NCBI GenBank assembly: GCA_963792885.1
Contig: CAWBXX010000006.1
Span: 493,569 to 557,568, forward strand
Length of the DNA stretch: 64,000 nucleotides
Source: DASWJZ01 sp963792885
Lineage (GTDB): Bacteria > Pseudomonadota > Alphaproteobacteria > Rhizobiales > Afifellaceae
Direction: 5' to 3'
Part shown: one piece after another, positions 35,439 through 44,996 of the stretch
How positions within the stretch are numbered: position 1 is the first letter of the stretch
Layout of the letters: each line of letters begins with the position of its first letter
Translations under genes and position numbers: made by a program
Notes under the pieces: generated by a model
Databases searched by the model: none
The model's input: only the letters and a program-made list of their open reading frames with translations
What the model was told of the DNA's origin: nothing

Positions 35439-36869
35439 ATGACGCGAGCCGAGCTGTTCATCGACGGGGAATGGGTTCGCCCCTCATCCGGCAAGACCTT
35501 CGCCACCATCGATCCTTCGACGGAAGAGACGATCGGCGATGTCGCGCGCGGCGACGCGAAGGATGTCGACCGCGCTGTGCAGGCAGCCGACCGCGCGCTG
35601 CGCGGACCGTGGCGCGCAATGACGCCTGCCGAGCGCGGGAAGCTGCTCCTGAGGCTCGCCGACGCGATCGCTGCCGCCAAGGACGAGATCGCGCTGATGG
35701 AGACCCTCGACGTCGGCAAGCCGCTGAAGGAATTGCGCGGCGACGTCGACGGCGTCGTCTCGACGCTGATCTACAATGCCGGCGCTGCCGACAAGACGGA
35801 GGGCGCGACGATCCCTCTCGGGCCAGCTTTCGTCGACTTCACGATGATGGAGCCGGTCGGCGTCACCGCACATATCGTGCCGTGGAATTTTCCGCTCGGC
35901 ATGGCGATCCGCTCACTGGCGCCGGCGCTCGCCGCCGGCTGCTCGGCGGTGCTGAAGCCGGCGGAGCAGTCGCCGCTGACGGCGCTGAAGCTTGCTGAGA
36001 TCGCGGCGGCGGTCGGCATTCCGCCGGGCGTGCTCAACGTCGTCACGGGCTACGGCGAGGAGGCCGGGGATGCGCTCGTCCGCCACCGCCAAGTGCGCTC
36101 CGTCACCTTCACCGGGTCGGTGGAGACCGGTCGGCGCGTGATGGCCGCTGCGGCTACCGGACCGAAGCCGGTGGTGCTCGAGCTCGGCGGCAAGAACCCC
36201 GTGCTGGTCTTCGCCGACGCCGATCTCGACCGGCTCGTCGAGGATGTTGCCGACGGCGCCTTCGGAAATTCCGGCCAGGTCTGCTCCGCCTGCTCGCGGA
36301 TTCTCGTGGAAGACGCCATTGCCGACGCGCTCACCGAGCAGCTCACCGCGCGCGCCGCAAAAATCTCCGTCGGCCCTGGCCGCGACGACCCCGACATCGG
36401 CCCGCTCGTCTCGGAAGAGCAGCACGCCAAGGTCACCGGCCATGTCGAGGAGGCGAGGCGGGGAGGGGCGAAGCTCGCGGCCGGCGGCTCACGCCCGCCG
36501 AAGCTGCAGCGCGGCTATTTCCTGGCGCCGACCATCTTCGCCGATGTCGACCCGGACTTGCGCATCGCCAAGGAGGAGGTGTTCGGGCCGGTCCTCACCG
36601 TAACGCGCTTCAACAAAGAGGACGACGCGCTCGCCCTCGCCAACGGGCTCGGGTACGGCCTCGTGGCCGGCGTCTATACGCGCGACATCTCCCGTGCGCT
36701 TCGCCTGGCGCAGCGGATCGAGGCGGGATCGGTCTGGATCAATGGCTGGTTCATCGGCGGCGTGCAGGCGCCGACCGGAGGCATCAAGGATTCCGGCGTT
36801 GGACGTGAGCGGGGCCTCCCCGGCATCCGGAACTATCTTTCGACGAAGAACGTCGGCATCCGGCTTTAG
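35439..36869 (+). CDS. NAD(P)-dependent aldehyde dehydrogenase
   Basis: 476 residues. Catalytic features are intact: VPWNFPLGMAI (Asn), KPAEQSPLTALK (cofactor lysine), FTGSVETGRRVM, ELGGKNPVLVF (general base Glu) and GNSGQVCSACSRI with the nucleophile Cys. The end GIKDSGVGRERGLPGIRNY is normal. In a cluster with an enolase-superfamily dehydratase and a DHDPS-family enzyme the likely substrate is a semialdehyde such as 2-oxoglutarate semialdehyde, but substrate specificity cannot be read reliably in this family. It is the first gene after the importer on the plus strand; the regulator gene converges on it with 19 bases between stops. Confidence 0.94.
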   Translation: MTRAELFIDGEWVRPSSGKTFATIDPSTEETIGDVARGDAKDVDRAVQAADRALRGPWRAMTPAERGKLLLRLADAIAAAKDEIALMETLDVGKPLKELRGDVDGVVSTLIYNAGAADKTEGATIPLGPAFVDFTMMEPVGVTAHIVPWNFPLGMAIRSLAPALAAGCSAVLKPAEQSPLTALKLAEIAAAVGIPPGVLNVVTGYGEEAGDALVRHRQVRSVTFTGSVETGRRVMAAAATGPKPVVLELGGKNPVLVFADADLDRLVEDVADGAFGNSGQVCSACSRILVEDAIADALTEQLTARAAKISVGPGRDDPDIGPLVSEEQHAKVTGHVEEARRGGAKLAAGGSRPPKLQRGYFLAPTIFADVDPDLRIAKEEVFGPVLTVTRFNKEDDALALANGLGYGLVAGVYTRDISRALRLAQRIEAGSVWINGWFIGGVQAPTGGIKDSGVGRERGLPGIRNYLSTKNVGIRL

Positions 36870-36888
36870 CTGGAGGCCGCCACGAACG

Positions 36889-38007
36889 TCACGCGTCGAG
36901 CCGCGCCTCGCTCCGCGTAGCGAGCCCGAGTTGCTGGCGGAGCTCCGGACGGAAACGCTCCAGCCGATCGGCCGAGAACTGGCGGCGGAACTCCCGTGGA
37001 CTGACGCCGAAATGCTCCTTGAAGGCGCGCGACAACACCGACGGTGAGGAGAAGCCGCAGGCTTGCGCGATCTCCTGGATCGGCATGTCGCCATAGAAGA
37101 GGTGATTGCGCGCCGCCTGCAGCCGGAGCTTCAGGTAGTAGCGCGACGGCGCCTCGCTCAGCGTGTCTCGCATCAGCCGCTCGAGCTGCCGGACCGAGAT
37201 GCCGGCGCGCGCGGCAAGCGTGTCGGTGGAAAGGGGCGCTTCGAGGTTGGCTTCCATATCCTGCACGATGCCGGCGAGGCGGTGATTGACAAGGCCGAAG
37301 GCATCGTCGGCGGAGACGCGCTGCCGCTCGCCGTCGTGGCGGATGCGTCCGCGCACCAGGCCGTTGGCCACTACCTCCGCCAGCGAGCGGCCGTGCTTGT
37401 TGGCGATCAGATGCAGCATCATGTCCAGCGTCGCGACGCCGCCGGCGCAGGTGATGCGGTTGCGGTCGATCGTGAAGAGCGTGTCGCGCACGTCGATGGT
37501 CGGATAGGCTTCGCGGAACATCGGCATCGCTTCCCAATGAAGCGCCGCCGAGTAGCCGTCGAGAAGCCCCGCCTCGGCAAGTGCGAACTGGCCGGTGTCG
37601 ACGGCGCCGATCAGCGCACCGTGCCGCTCCAGCCTTCTGAGCCAGGCAAGCAGCCCCTTGTTCAGGTGACTGGTTGGGTGGTTGCAGGCGAAGACCAGAA
37701 GATTCGGCAGGAACGGCACGTCGGCGATGCCGAAGTCGGGCGTTACCGTCATGCCGTTGCCTGCGCTGACGGGGCGGCCGTCAAGCGAGATCAGATGCGT
37801 GGAGAAGAGCCGCTCGCCGGCATTCTGGTTGGCGACGCGCAGTGCCTCCGTCGCCAGGATAAAGGCGTACATCGGGAACTCGGGCAGAAGCAGGAAGCCG
37901 AACTTCTCGGTCAACTCCGCGCCGACGAGCTCGTCCGTCCAGACTTCCGGAGCATCGATCTCCGTGCCACGCGACCGTTGTGGGCTGGCGGGTTTCGTCA
38001 AGTTCAT
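36889..38007 (-). CDS. GlxA-family transcriptional regulator (DJ-1/PfpI + AraC HTH)
   Basis: About 372 residues from ATG 38,007, which has GAGAGGC just upstream; longer in-frame starts at 38,046 and 38,130 lack conservation. The N-terminal half is a class I amidotransferase-like DJ-1 domain (KFGFLLLPEFPMYAFILATE, LIGAVDTGQFALAEAG); the usual catalytic Cys position reads Thr-Gly, as in regulators that only bind ligand. The C-terminal half has two AraC helix-turn-helices: LAARAGISVRQLERLMRD and IQEIAQACGFSSPSVLSRAF. It is flanked by two aldehyde dehydrogenase genes and is the only regulator in the cluster, so it probably controls the whole cluster. Known relatives regulate glycine betaine, carnitine and arginine use. 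Confidence 0.92.
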   Translation of the reverse strand: MNLTKPASPQRSRGTEIDAPEVWTDELVGAELTEKFGFLLLPEFPMYAFILATEALRVANQNAGERLFSTHLISLDGRPVSAGNGMTVTPDFGIADVPFLPNLLVFACNHPTSHLNKGLLAWLRRLERHGALIGAVDTGQFALAEAGLLDGYSAALHWEAMPMFREAYPTIDVRDTLFTIDRNRITCAGGVATLDMMLHLIANKHGRSLAEVVANGLVRGRIRHDGERQRVSADDAFGLVNHRLAGIVQDMEANLEAPLSTDTLAARAGISVRQLERLMRDTLSEAPSRYYLKLRLQAARNHLFYGDMPIQEIAQACGFSSPSVLSRAFKEHFGVSPREFRRQFSADRLERFRPELRQQLGLATRSEARLDA

Positions 38008-38231
38008 GACGCCTCTCGCTAAGTCGAAACGGTTTTTCTCATCCATACTAATGATGGGTGGAAGGGCCCATTGTAAAGAGCCAATTCTACCGACGTTGCT
38101 TGAACAGAAGCAAATAAAATAACCAGCCATGCGTCGCGGGATACTAACATCTCGCGGCCTTGATATTTGTATTTACTTCGGCGGCATTGCTTTGCCGCCG
38201 AGCGGGATAGCATTGGCGCTGGAGGCAGGCG

Positions 38232-39731
38232 ATGACGAAAGCCGAGACGTTCGACTACCACCAGATCGCGACCCGAGTCCGCATCCCGCAGAACGCCTTC
38301 ATCGACGGCGCATTCGTGCCGGCGCAATCGGGTGCGACCTTCGAGAACCTGAATCCCGCCACCGCCACGCCGTTCGGAGCGGTCGCGTCGTGCGACGCCG
38401 CGGATGTCGACCGCGCGGTCAACGCTGCTCGCCGCGCCTTCAACGACGGCTCTTGGTCGCGTGCTGCGCCCGAGCATCGGAAGAGCGTGCTCCTGAAGCT
38501 CGCCGATCTCGTCCGCGCCAATGCCGACGAGCTCGCTACGCTCGAAAGCCTCGACAGTGGCAAGACCATCTCCGACTGCCTGAACGAGATCGGCCACGAG
38601 GTGCCGACGTTCTTTCAGTGGTACGCGGAGCTGATCGACAAAGCCTTCGGCAAGGTCGCGCCGACCGACGAGAGCGCGCTCGCCGTGATCATCAAGGAGC
38701 CGATCGGCGTCGCCGGCGTTGTGCTGCCGTGGAATTTTCCGCTGCTGATGGCGGCGTGGAAGGCGGCGCCAGCGCTCGCTTCGGGCAGCTCCGTCATCAT
38801 CAAGCCGGCGGAGCAGACGCCGCTCACCGCGCTCCGGCTCGGCGAGCTTGCGATGGAAGCGGGTGTGCCGGCGGGGGTGTTGAACGTCGTGCCGGGCTTC
38901 GGCGAGACCGCCGGGCAGGCGATCGGGCGGCATCCCGACATCGACGTCGTATCGTTCACCGGCTCGACCGAGGTCGGAGCTTATTTCCTGCGCTATTCGA
39001 GCGAGAGCAACCTGAAGCCGGTCGGACTAGAGATGGGCGGCAAGAGCCCGTTCATCGTGCTCGAGGACGCGGTGATCGACGACAACCTCATCTCGAACGC
39101 CGTCTCCGCCGCCTGCTGGAACGGCGGGCAGAACTGCTCCGCCAACATGCGCCAGCTCGTGCACGAGAAGATCAAGGACGAGTTTCTCGACAAGGTCGTC
39201 GAGAAGGTTCGGGCGCTCAAGGTCGGCGATCCGCTCGACCGCTCGACTGAGATAGGCTCGATGATCACCGCGGAGCATCGCGAGCGCGTGCTCGGCTACG
39301 TCGAAAGCGGCAAAAGCGAAGGCGCGCGGCTATTGCTGGGCGGCTCGAAGCACCCCGATTTCTCCGGCTTCTACGTCGAGCCCACCGTTTTCGACAAGGT
39401 GGCGCCCGACATGCGCATCGCGCGCGAGGAAATATTCGGGCCGGTGCTCGGCGTGCTCTCCTTCTCCGATCCGGAGGAGGCGCTGAAGATCGCCACCGAC
39501 ACCGAATATGGCCTGCACGCGACGGTCTTCACGAAGGACATCGACCGCGCGCTGCATCTGGCGCGGCGGCTTCCCTGCGGCACCGTCTCGATAAACAAGT
39601 TCACCGAAGGCGACGTGAAGACGCCGTTCGGCGGCTACCGTCGCTCCGGATCGCTGGCGCGCGACAACGGTACCGAGGCGATGGACCAATACCTGCAAAC
39701 GAAGACGATCTGGATCAACGTCGCCGCATAG
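38232..39731 (+). CDS. NAD(P)-dependent aldehyde dehydrogenase (second copy in cluster)
   Basis: 499 residues with GGAGGC ahead of the ATG. Motifs VLPWNFPLLMAAW, KPAEQTPLTALR, FTGSTEVGAYF, EMGGKSPFIVL and NGGQNCSANMRQ (nucleophile Cys) are all present, and the end FGGYRRSGSLARDNG is the gamma-(glutamylamino)butyraldehyde / betaine aldehyde type. It is not a recent duplicate of the copy at 35,439: the two differ over most of their length. It is divergent from the regulator gene and 13 bases upstream of the second Asp-box gene, so those two form an operon. Confidence 0.94.
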   Translation: MTKAETFDYHQIATRVRIPQNAFIDGAFVPAQSGATFENLNPATATPFGAVASCDAADVDRAVNAARRAFNDGSWSRAAPEHRKSVLLKLADLVRANADELATLESLDSGKTISDCLNEIGHEVPTFFQWYAELIDKAFGKVAPTDESALAVIIKEPIGVAGVVLPWNFPLLMAAWKAAPALASGSSVIIKPAEQTPLTALRLGELAMEAGVPAGVLNVVPGFGETAGQAIGRHPDIDVVSFTGSTEVGAYFLRYSSESNLKPVGLEMGGKSPFIVLEDAVIDDNLISNAVSAACWNGGQNCSANMRQLVHEKIKDEFLDKVVEKVRALKVGDPLDRSTEIGSMITAEHRERVLGYVESGKSEGARLLLGGSKHPDFSGFYVEPTVFDKVAPDMRIAREEIFGPVLGVLSFSDPEEALKIATDTEYGLHATVFTKDIDRALHLARRLPCGTVSINKFTEGDVKTPFGGYRRSGSLARDNGTEAMDQYLQTKTIWINVAA

Positions 39732-39744
39732 GCGCGGCTCTTCC

Positions 39745-40863
39745 GTGCAGCTCCACGAACACCGCGCGATCTATTCCGATCGCCATTTCTATTGCGCGCA
39801 TCCGCACGGCGTGCGCCTCTCCTCAGGCGAGATCATCGTCGTCTTCAACCGTGCGCCGCGGCGCGATTTCATCCTGCATCCGCCCCAGGATCCGACCTAC
39901 GAGAACGTGCTGATCCGTTCCACCGATAACGGCCGGAGCTGGTCGGCGCCCTCGGTCGTTCCCGATTTTGGCTGGAGCGGCGTCGAATGCGCCGGCTTGA
40001 GCGCGCTCAAGAGCGGCCGCGTGCTTCTGAATCAGTGGCGCTTCCGCTGGTATCCGCTGCCGCTTGCAAGAAGGCGCGCCGCCAGGGAGCCGATCGCGTT
40101 TCCGCGCGACTGGGTCGAGACGCTCGCTGCCTCGCTCGAGCTCGATTCCGGCGCCGTATTGAAGCGCGACCCGGAGCGGCTCGTGCCCTGGGCGCGCGGG
40201 CTCGGCGGCACATTCGTGCACTTCTCCGACGATGGCGGCGCGACGTTCGAGCGGACGGTAGAGATCGACACTGCGCCTTTTTCCGGCGGCTACGGGATGC
40301 GGGGCGCTGTCGAATGCCAGGACGGGACGATCGTGCTGCCGCTCTCCGACGTTCCTGCCTACGAGCGCGTTTTCGTCGTGCGCTCGCGCGATGGCGGAGC
40401 GAGTTGGGAGACGCCCATTCTCGCCGCAGCGGAGTCCGGCATGGAATTCGAGGAGCCGGCGCCGCTGCTTCACCCGTCGGGGCGCATCCTGCTGGCGCTT
40501 CGCGAAAACGTCGATCGCACCATCTTCACGACCACTTCCGACGACGGCGGATCGACCTGGTCGAAACCGGCAGCGACCGGCATCGACGGCTATCCAGCAC
40601 ACCTGCTTTTGCTCGATAGCGGCGCGATCCTCTGCACGTACGGCGACCGCAAGCCACCCTTCGCGATCCGCGCGGTCATCTCGGAAGACGGCGGCTCGTC
40701 GTGGCAGACCGGGCAAGCCATCACGATCCGCGATCGCCTGCCGAACAAGGACCTTGGCTACCCCTTTGGCCTGCGCCTAACGGAGGCTCGCCTGCTCACG
40801 ATCTACTACGCAGAAGACGCATCCGGCACGACCGGGATCCACGCTTCGGAGTGGGAGCTATAG
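39745..40863 (+). CDS. Second Asp-box (sialidase-like) protein, no signal peptide
   Basis: 372 residues from GTG 39,745 (QLHEHRAIYSDRHFYCAHPH). Asp boxes: STDNGRSW, SDDGGATF, SRDGGASW, TSDDGGSTW and SEDGGSSW, which fits a sialidase-fold propeller. No export signal is encoded. The early YENVLIRSTDNGRSW and late ICTYGDRKPPFAIRAV parallel LMIYGYRRPPYGVRGI of the protein at 30,587, so the two are distant paralogues. It is translationally close to the aldehyde dehydrogenase gene (13 bases). Whether it is a glycosidase, a lyase or a binding propeller is open. Confidence 0.82.
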   Translation: MQLHEHRAIYSDRHFYCAHPHGVRLSSGEIIVVFNRAPRRDFILHPPQDPTYENVLIRSTDNGRSWSAPSVVPDFGWSGVECAGLSALKSGRVLLNQWRFRWYPLPLARRRAAREPIAFPRDWVETLAASLELDSGAVLKRDPERLVPWARGLGGTFVHFSDDGGATFERTVEIDTAPFSGGYGMRGAVECQDGTIVLPLSDVPAYERVFVVRSRDGGASWETPILAAAESGMEFEEPAPLLHPSGRILLALRENVDRTIFTTTSDDGGSTWSKPAATGIDGYPAHLLLLDSGAILCTYGDRKPPFAIRAVISEDGGSSWQTGQAITIRDRLPNKDLGYPFGLRLTEARLLTIYYAEDASGTTGIHASEWEL

Positions 40864-41086
40864 CCGGGCCGCTCAGCGGCAAATTAACGAATGCCGGAGG
40901 CCGGGGAGGGGCCGTCTTTGTCATCCAAGAGGCCTCCGCCTTGCTTTTGCCCTGATTCGCCTTGCAAATTCGCACCAGTAAAGAGAATCTCAACCGCCTT
41001 GCGACGACCCTGTTAGGGAAATGGTAACGGCGTTTGTTAATCTCTAGCGGTCGAGCGGGCCAATCGGAGGCTCCGGCGATCGGGAG

Positions 41087-41936
41087 ATGAGGGGGAATTC
41101 CGATTACCAGGCAAGGCTCGACCCTGCGCGTTTCTGCTTACCCGTGGCGCGCTCTCGTAACCGCCGGATGCTGCTGCATTCTTGCCGCGTGTTCGTCGGC
41201 GGGCGGGCCGCTCCCGCCCAACGCCCTTGCCAGCCTCGCACCGACGGAAGACCCCGCTGCCTCGATGGAGCTTGCCACCAAGGGCTCGCTGCCGCCCGAG
41301 GTCGCCGCTGGTCTCGCGCCTGCGGCCGCCGAATCAGCCGATGCGAGCGCGGAGGCGTTGCCTCCGGTGCCGCCGCATCGCGTCGCCGCGCGCGCTGCCG
41401 ATGCGGCGGAAGGTTATAGCGAGGTCGGGCTCGCATCCTGGTACGGCCCGAAATTCCACGGGCGCTCGACTGCGAACGGCGAGACGTTCAACCGTCTGGC
41501 GCTGACTGCGGCGCACCTCACGCTGCCGCTGCCGAGCTACGTGCGGGTGACAAACCTCAACAACAACCGCTCGATCACCGTGCGCGTCAACGATCGCGGG
41601 CCTTATTCACATAACCGGCTGATCGACGTCTCCGAGCAGACGGCGGAGCTTCTCGCGTTCCGCCGCCACGGTCTGACGAAGGTCCGGGTCGACTATATCG
41701 GCCCGGCGCCGGTCGACGCCGACGACGGGCAGATGCTGCTCGCCTCCTACCGCGCGCCGGCGAAGGCGCCGACCGTCGTCGCGCAGGCACCGCGTCCGCA
41801 GCCGACGCGCGTCGCGTTCGCGGACGAAGGTGGTGGCGCGACCGGGGCAGGGGCCATGGAGCAGCTTACGCGGCAGCCTTCGGTGATGAACCGGATTCTG
41901 ATGGCGTTCGACGTCGCCGCCTACACCGGAAACTAG
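41087..41936 (+). CDS. rlpA: RlpA-type septal ring lytic transglycosylase lipoprotein (N-terminal frame break)
   Basis: The double-psi barrel is unmistakable: EVGLASWYGPKFHGRSTANG, then TVRVNDRGPYSHNRLIDVS. The barrel frame is open back to 41,091 but has no ATG, GTG or TTG before the lipobox segment CCCILAACSS. Removing one G from GGGGG at 41,091-41,095 joins ATG 41,087 in frame (MRGIPITRQG), so an extra base is likely in the sequence. The product is an outer-membrane lipoprotein that cleaves glycan strands lacking stem peptides. No SPOR domain follows the barrel, as in many alphaproteobacterial forms. It opens the conserved block rlpA, dacF-like, tmk, holB, metG. Confidence 0.85.
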
Positions 41937-42021
41937 GAAAGCTTCCGACCAGCCTAGGGCGCGAGGCGCGCCGGGCTTTCAGTCCCCGGCCACTTCGTGG
42001 CCATCCGAGGGCGAGCCGCGC

Positions 42022-43242
42022 TTGATTCCGGCGGCTGTGCGGCGTTTCATAGCGGCATCCTCCGTCAATCGAGTCGGGATCTTGAGGCCTGCCGCTGCAA
42101 TCCGCTTTCTTTTCCTTGCGCTGGCGCTTGTCGCCTTCAGCGCAGGGCGGGCTACTGCAGAGCTCTACGACACCAAGGCTCCGCATGCGATTCTGATCGA
42201 CTACGACAGCGGCACCGTTCTCTTCGAGAAAGCGGCGGACGAGCCGTTCGAGCCGGCCTCAATGACGAAACTCATGACGGGCGACCTCATCTTCGACGCG
42301 CTGAAGCAGGGGGTGATCAAGGAATCCGACATTTTCACCGTCTCCGAGCACGCATGGCGGACGGGCGGCGCGCCAGCGGGCGGCTCGGCGATGTACGCAG
42401 CGATCCACTCCGACATCGCCGTGCACGACCTCTTGCGCGGGCTTATCGTGCAGTCGGGGAATGACGCGGCAATCGTGCTCGCCGAGGGCCTTGCCGGTTC
42501 CGAGGGCGCGTTCGTCGACCGCATGAACGAGCGCGCCACCGAGCTCGGCCTTACCGGATCGACGTTCCGCAACACCAACGGCCTGCACGACCCCGACCAG
42601 GTCGTCACCGCACGCGACCTCGCCATCCTCGCAAGCCACATCATCCGCCAATACCCGCAGTACTACGGGATCTTCTCCGAGCCGGAGTTCACCTGGAACA
42701 ATATTCGCCAGACCAACCGCAATCCGCTCATCGGCGACAGCATCGGCGTCGACGGGCTGAAGACCGGCTATATCAAGGAATCGGGCTACGGAATCACCGT
42801 CTCGGCGCTTCGAAACGGCCAGCGGCTCATTCTCGTCATCGCCGGGCTCTCGTCGGAGTCCGATCGCGAGACGGAGGCGAAGCGGCTCCTCGACTGGGGT
42901 TTCCGCAACTTCCGGCGCGTGACGGCATTCGATGCCGACGAGGTGATCGCAGAGGCCTCCGTTTACGGCGGCGCCACCGGCCGCGTGCCGCTCAAGGCCG
43001 ACGGCCCCATCCAAATCCTCGTGCCGCGCGACGGCCAGGACACACTCAAGGCTCGCGTCGTCTACCAGGGGCCGATCATGGCGCCGGTCGACGAGGGCGT
43101 CGAAGTCGGCGCGCTCAAGGTCTGGATGGGCGACCGCCTGATCCAACAGACGCCGCTCCATACCGCCGCTTCCGTCAAGCGCGGCCCGCTTCATTCGCGC
43201 GCGCTCGATGCGCTCGGCGAGCTGCTGTTCGGCTGGCTGTGA
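42022..43242 (+). CDS. D-alanyl-D-alanine carboxypeptidase (penicillin-binding protein 5/6 family)
   Basis: Up to 406 residues; the start is a TTG (42,022) or a later TTG (42,082), because no ATG precedes the signal peptide (RFLFLALALVAFSAGRATAE). The three active-site motifs are present: SMTK, SGN in VQSGNDAA, and KTG in DGLKTGYIKES. The C-terminal beta domain follows (GRVPLKADGPIQILV onward). It removes the terminal D-Ala from peptidoglycan stem peptides in the periplasm. Its stop overlaps the tmk start by four bases. This is the DacC/DacF-like gene next to rlpA and tmk in Hyphomicrobiales. Confidence 0.92.
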   Translation: MIPAAVRRFIAASSVNRVGILRPAAAIRFLFLALALVAFSAGRATAELYDTKAPHAILIDYDSGTVLFEKAADEPFEPASMTKLMTGDLIFDALKQGVIKESDIFTVSEHAWRTGGAPAGGSAMYAAIHSDIAVHDLLRGLIVQSGNDAAIVLAEGLAGSEGAFVDRMNERATELGLTGSTFRNTNGLHDPDQVVTARDLAILASHIIRQYPQYYGIFSEPEFTWNNIRQTNRNPLIGDSIGVDGLKTGYIKESGYGITVSALRNGQRLILVIAGLSSESDRETEAKRLLDWGFRNFRRVTAFDADEVIAEASVYGGATGRVPLKADGPIQILVPRDGQDTLKARVVYQGPIMAPVDEGVEVGALKVWMGDRLIQQTPLHTAASVKRGPLHSRALDALGELLFGWL

Positions 43243-43883
43243 GGCGGCGCGGGCGCTTCATTACGCTCGAAGGCGGCGAGGGAGCGGGAAAATCCGGGCA
43301 CGCGACGAGGCTCGCCGACTGGCTGCGCGGGAAGGGGCTCGACGTCCTCGTCACGCGTGAGCCGGGTGGGTCTCCGCGCGCCGAGGCGCTGCGGAACATG
43401 CTGCTGTCAGGACATTTCGCGGCGCAGGGTCCCGAGACGGAGGCGCTGGTCTTCGCGCTTGCCCGCGCAGACCATCTGACCACCGCCATCCGCCCGGCAC
43501 TCGCCGCGGGCAAGTGGGTGGTGTGCGACCGTTTCATGGATTCCACGCGCGCCTATCAGGGGACAGCCGGCGTCGACGCGAAGCTTCTCGAGCTGATCGA
43601 CGCGATCGTGGTCGGCGACGACCGCCCCGACCTCACGCTGGTGCTCGACGTTCCGGCCGATCTCGGACTTCAGCGCGCGAAGAAGAAGAAGCCCCGACCC
43701 GACCGCTTCGAACGCGACGAACTCGCGTTGCACGAAGCGCGGAGGCAGGCCTTCCTGGACATTGCGGCGCGCGAGCCGAAACGCTGCGTCGTGATCGATG
43801 CGACGCTGGAGAAGCGTGCGGTCGCCGCCGCGATCCAGAATGCGGTCGCGGAGCGCCTCAAGCCCGGCAAGGCGAAAGGCTGA
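43239..43883 (+). CDS. tmk: Thymidylate kinase
   Basis: 214 residues from GTG 43,239, overlapping the preceding stop. The P-loop is LEGGEGAGKSGHATRLADWL; the usual Ser-Thr-Gln after the lysine is Ser-Gly-His here, a slight oddity. Other marks: TREPGGSPRAEALR, the CDRFMDSTRAYQG block and the LID segment RPDRFERDELALHE. It phosphorylates dTMP to dTDP in DNA precursor synthesis. Gene order with holB four bases downstream is conserved in Proteobacteria. Confidence 0.93.
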   Translation: MRRRGRFITLEGGEGAGKSGHATRLADWLRGKGLDVLVTREPGGSPRAEALRNMLLSGHFAAQGPETEALVFALARADHLTTAIRPALAAGKWVVCDRFMDSTRAYQGTAGVDAKLLELIDAIVVGDDRPDLTLVLDVPADLGLQRAKKKKPRPDRFERDELALHEARRQAFLDIAAREPKRCVVIDATLEKRAVAAAIQNAVAERLKPGKAKG

Positions 43884-43887
43884 GCCG

Positions 43888-44974
43888 ATGGCGCGGGCCC
43901 CGAAGCTCGAGGAGGAGCGTCCGCCCTACGACGCGCTCGACGGCGTGGCCCTGCCGCGTAAGACGACGATCCTCGTCGGGCACCAAGCGGCGGAGGCGGC
44001 GCTGCTCGAAGCCTACCGCTCCGGGCGCATGCATCATGGCTGGATCCTCGCGGGCGAGCGGGGCATCGGAAAGGCGACGCTCGCCTTCCGCCTGGCGCGC
44101 TTCCTCTTCGCGCATCCCGATCCGGCGGCGCCGGAGGTCACGTCCGCGCGCGACCTCTTCGTCCCACCCGAGCATCCGGTGGCGCATCGTCTGGCCGCGG
44201 GCGCGCACGGAAACCTGCTGCACCTGCAGCGCGACTGGAACGAGCGCGACAAACGCTACCGGACGGAGCTTTCCGTCGAACTCCATCCGCAAGATCACGC
44301 CGTTCCTCGGCACCACGGCGGGTGAGGGGGGCTGGCGCGTCGTCATCGTCGATCCGGCCGACGACATGAACCGCAACGCCGCGAACGCCATCCTGAAGAA
44401 CCTCGAAGAGCCGCCGCGGCGGACGCTATTCCTGCTCGTTACGGAGCGGCGCGGGTCACTGCTGCCGACCATCCTCTCGCGCTGCCGCACGCTCCATCTC
44501 GAGCCGCTCTCGGCCGCCGACACGGAGGCCGTGGCGAAGGCAGTCGCGCCGGACGCGGTGGACGGCGCAGATTCCGCGCTTTCGGCGGTCCTCGCCGGCG
44601 GCAGCCCGCGCCGGCTGATCGAGCTTCGCCGCAAGGGCGGGGTTGATATCTACCGGCTGATGCGCGCCGCGATCGAGCGGAACGACCGCCCGGCGCAGTT
44701 CAGGCTTTCGACGCTTACCGCTGACGCCGCCGGGATGGAGCAGTTCCTGGAGCTCTTCGAAGGCTATCTCGCGCGCCGGATCCGGGGGCGCGCTGAGCCG
44801 GAATCGGCCGAGACAGTGCCCTCCCTGCCGCTTGTCACGTGGGCGGCGCTATGGGAAAAGGCCACGCTTTCGGGAAGCGAAGTCGAGGAATACAACCTCG
44901 ATCGTCGGCAGTTTGTGCTCGATCTTCTCGAGACCTCGGCCGCCGCGCTTCGCCGCTCCGGAACCCCGAACTAG
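43888..44974 (+). pseudogene. holB: DNA polymerase III delta' subunit, one frameshift
   Basis: ATG 43,888 opens LEEERPPYDALDGVALPR and includes the degenerate P-loop GWILAGERGIGKATLAFRLA. At about 44,280 the frame must move by one: reading through one frame gives LSVELHPQD, while the other continues KITPFLGTTAGEGGWRVVIVD, NAANAILKNLEEPPRRT and the arginine/sensor region LPTILSRCRTL. One extra C in CTCCATCC accounts for it. The clamp-loader delta' subunit is essential, so a sequence error is far likelier than a real mutation. Total length would be about 361 residues. Confidence 0.88.
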
Positions 44975-44996
44975 GTAGAAAGACGCGCGGCTCATC

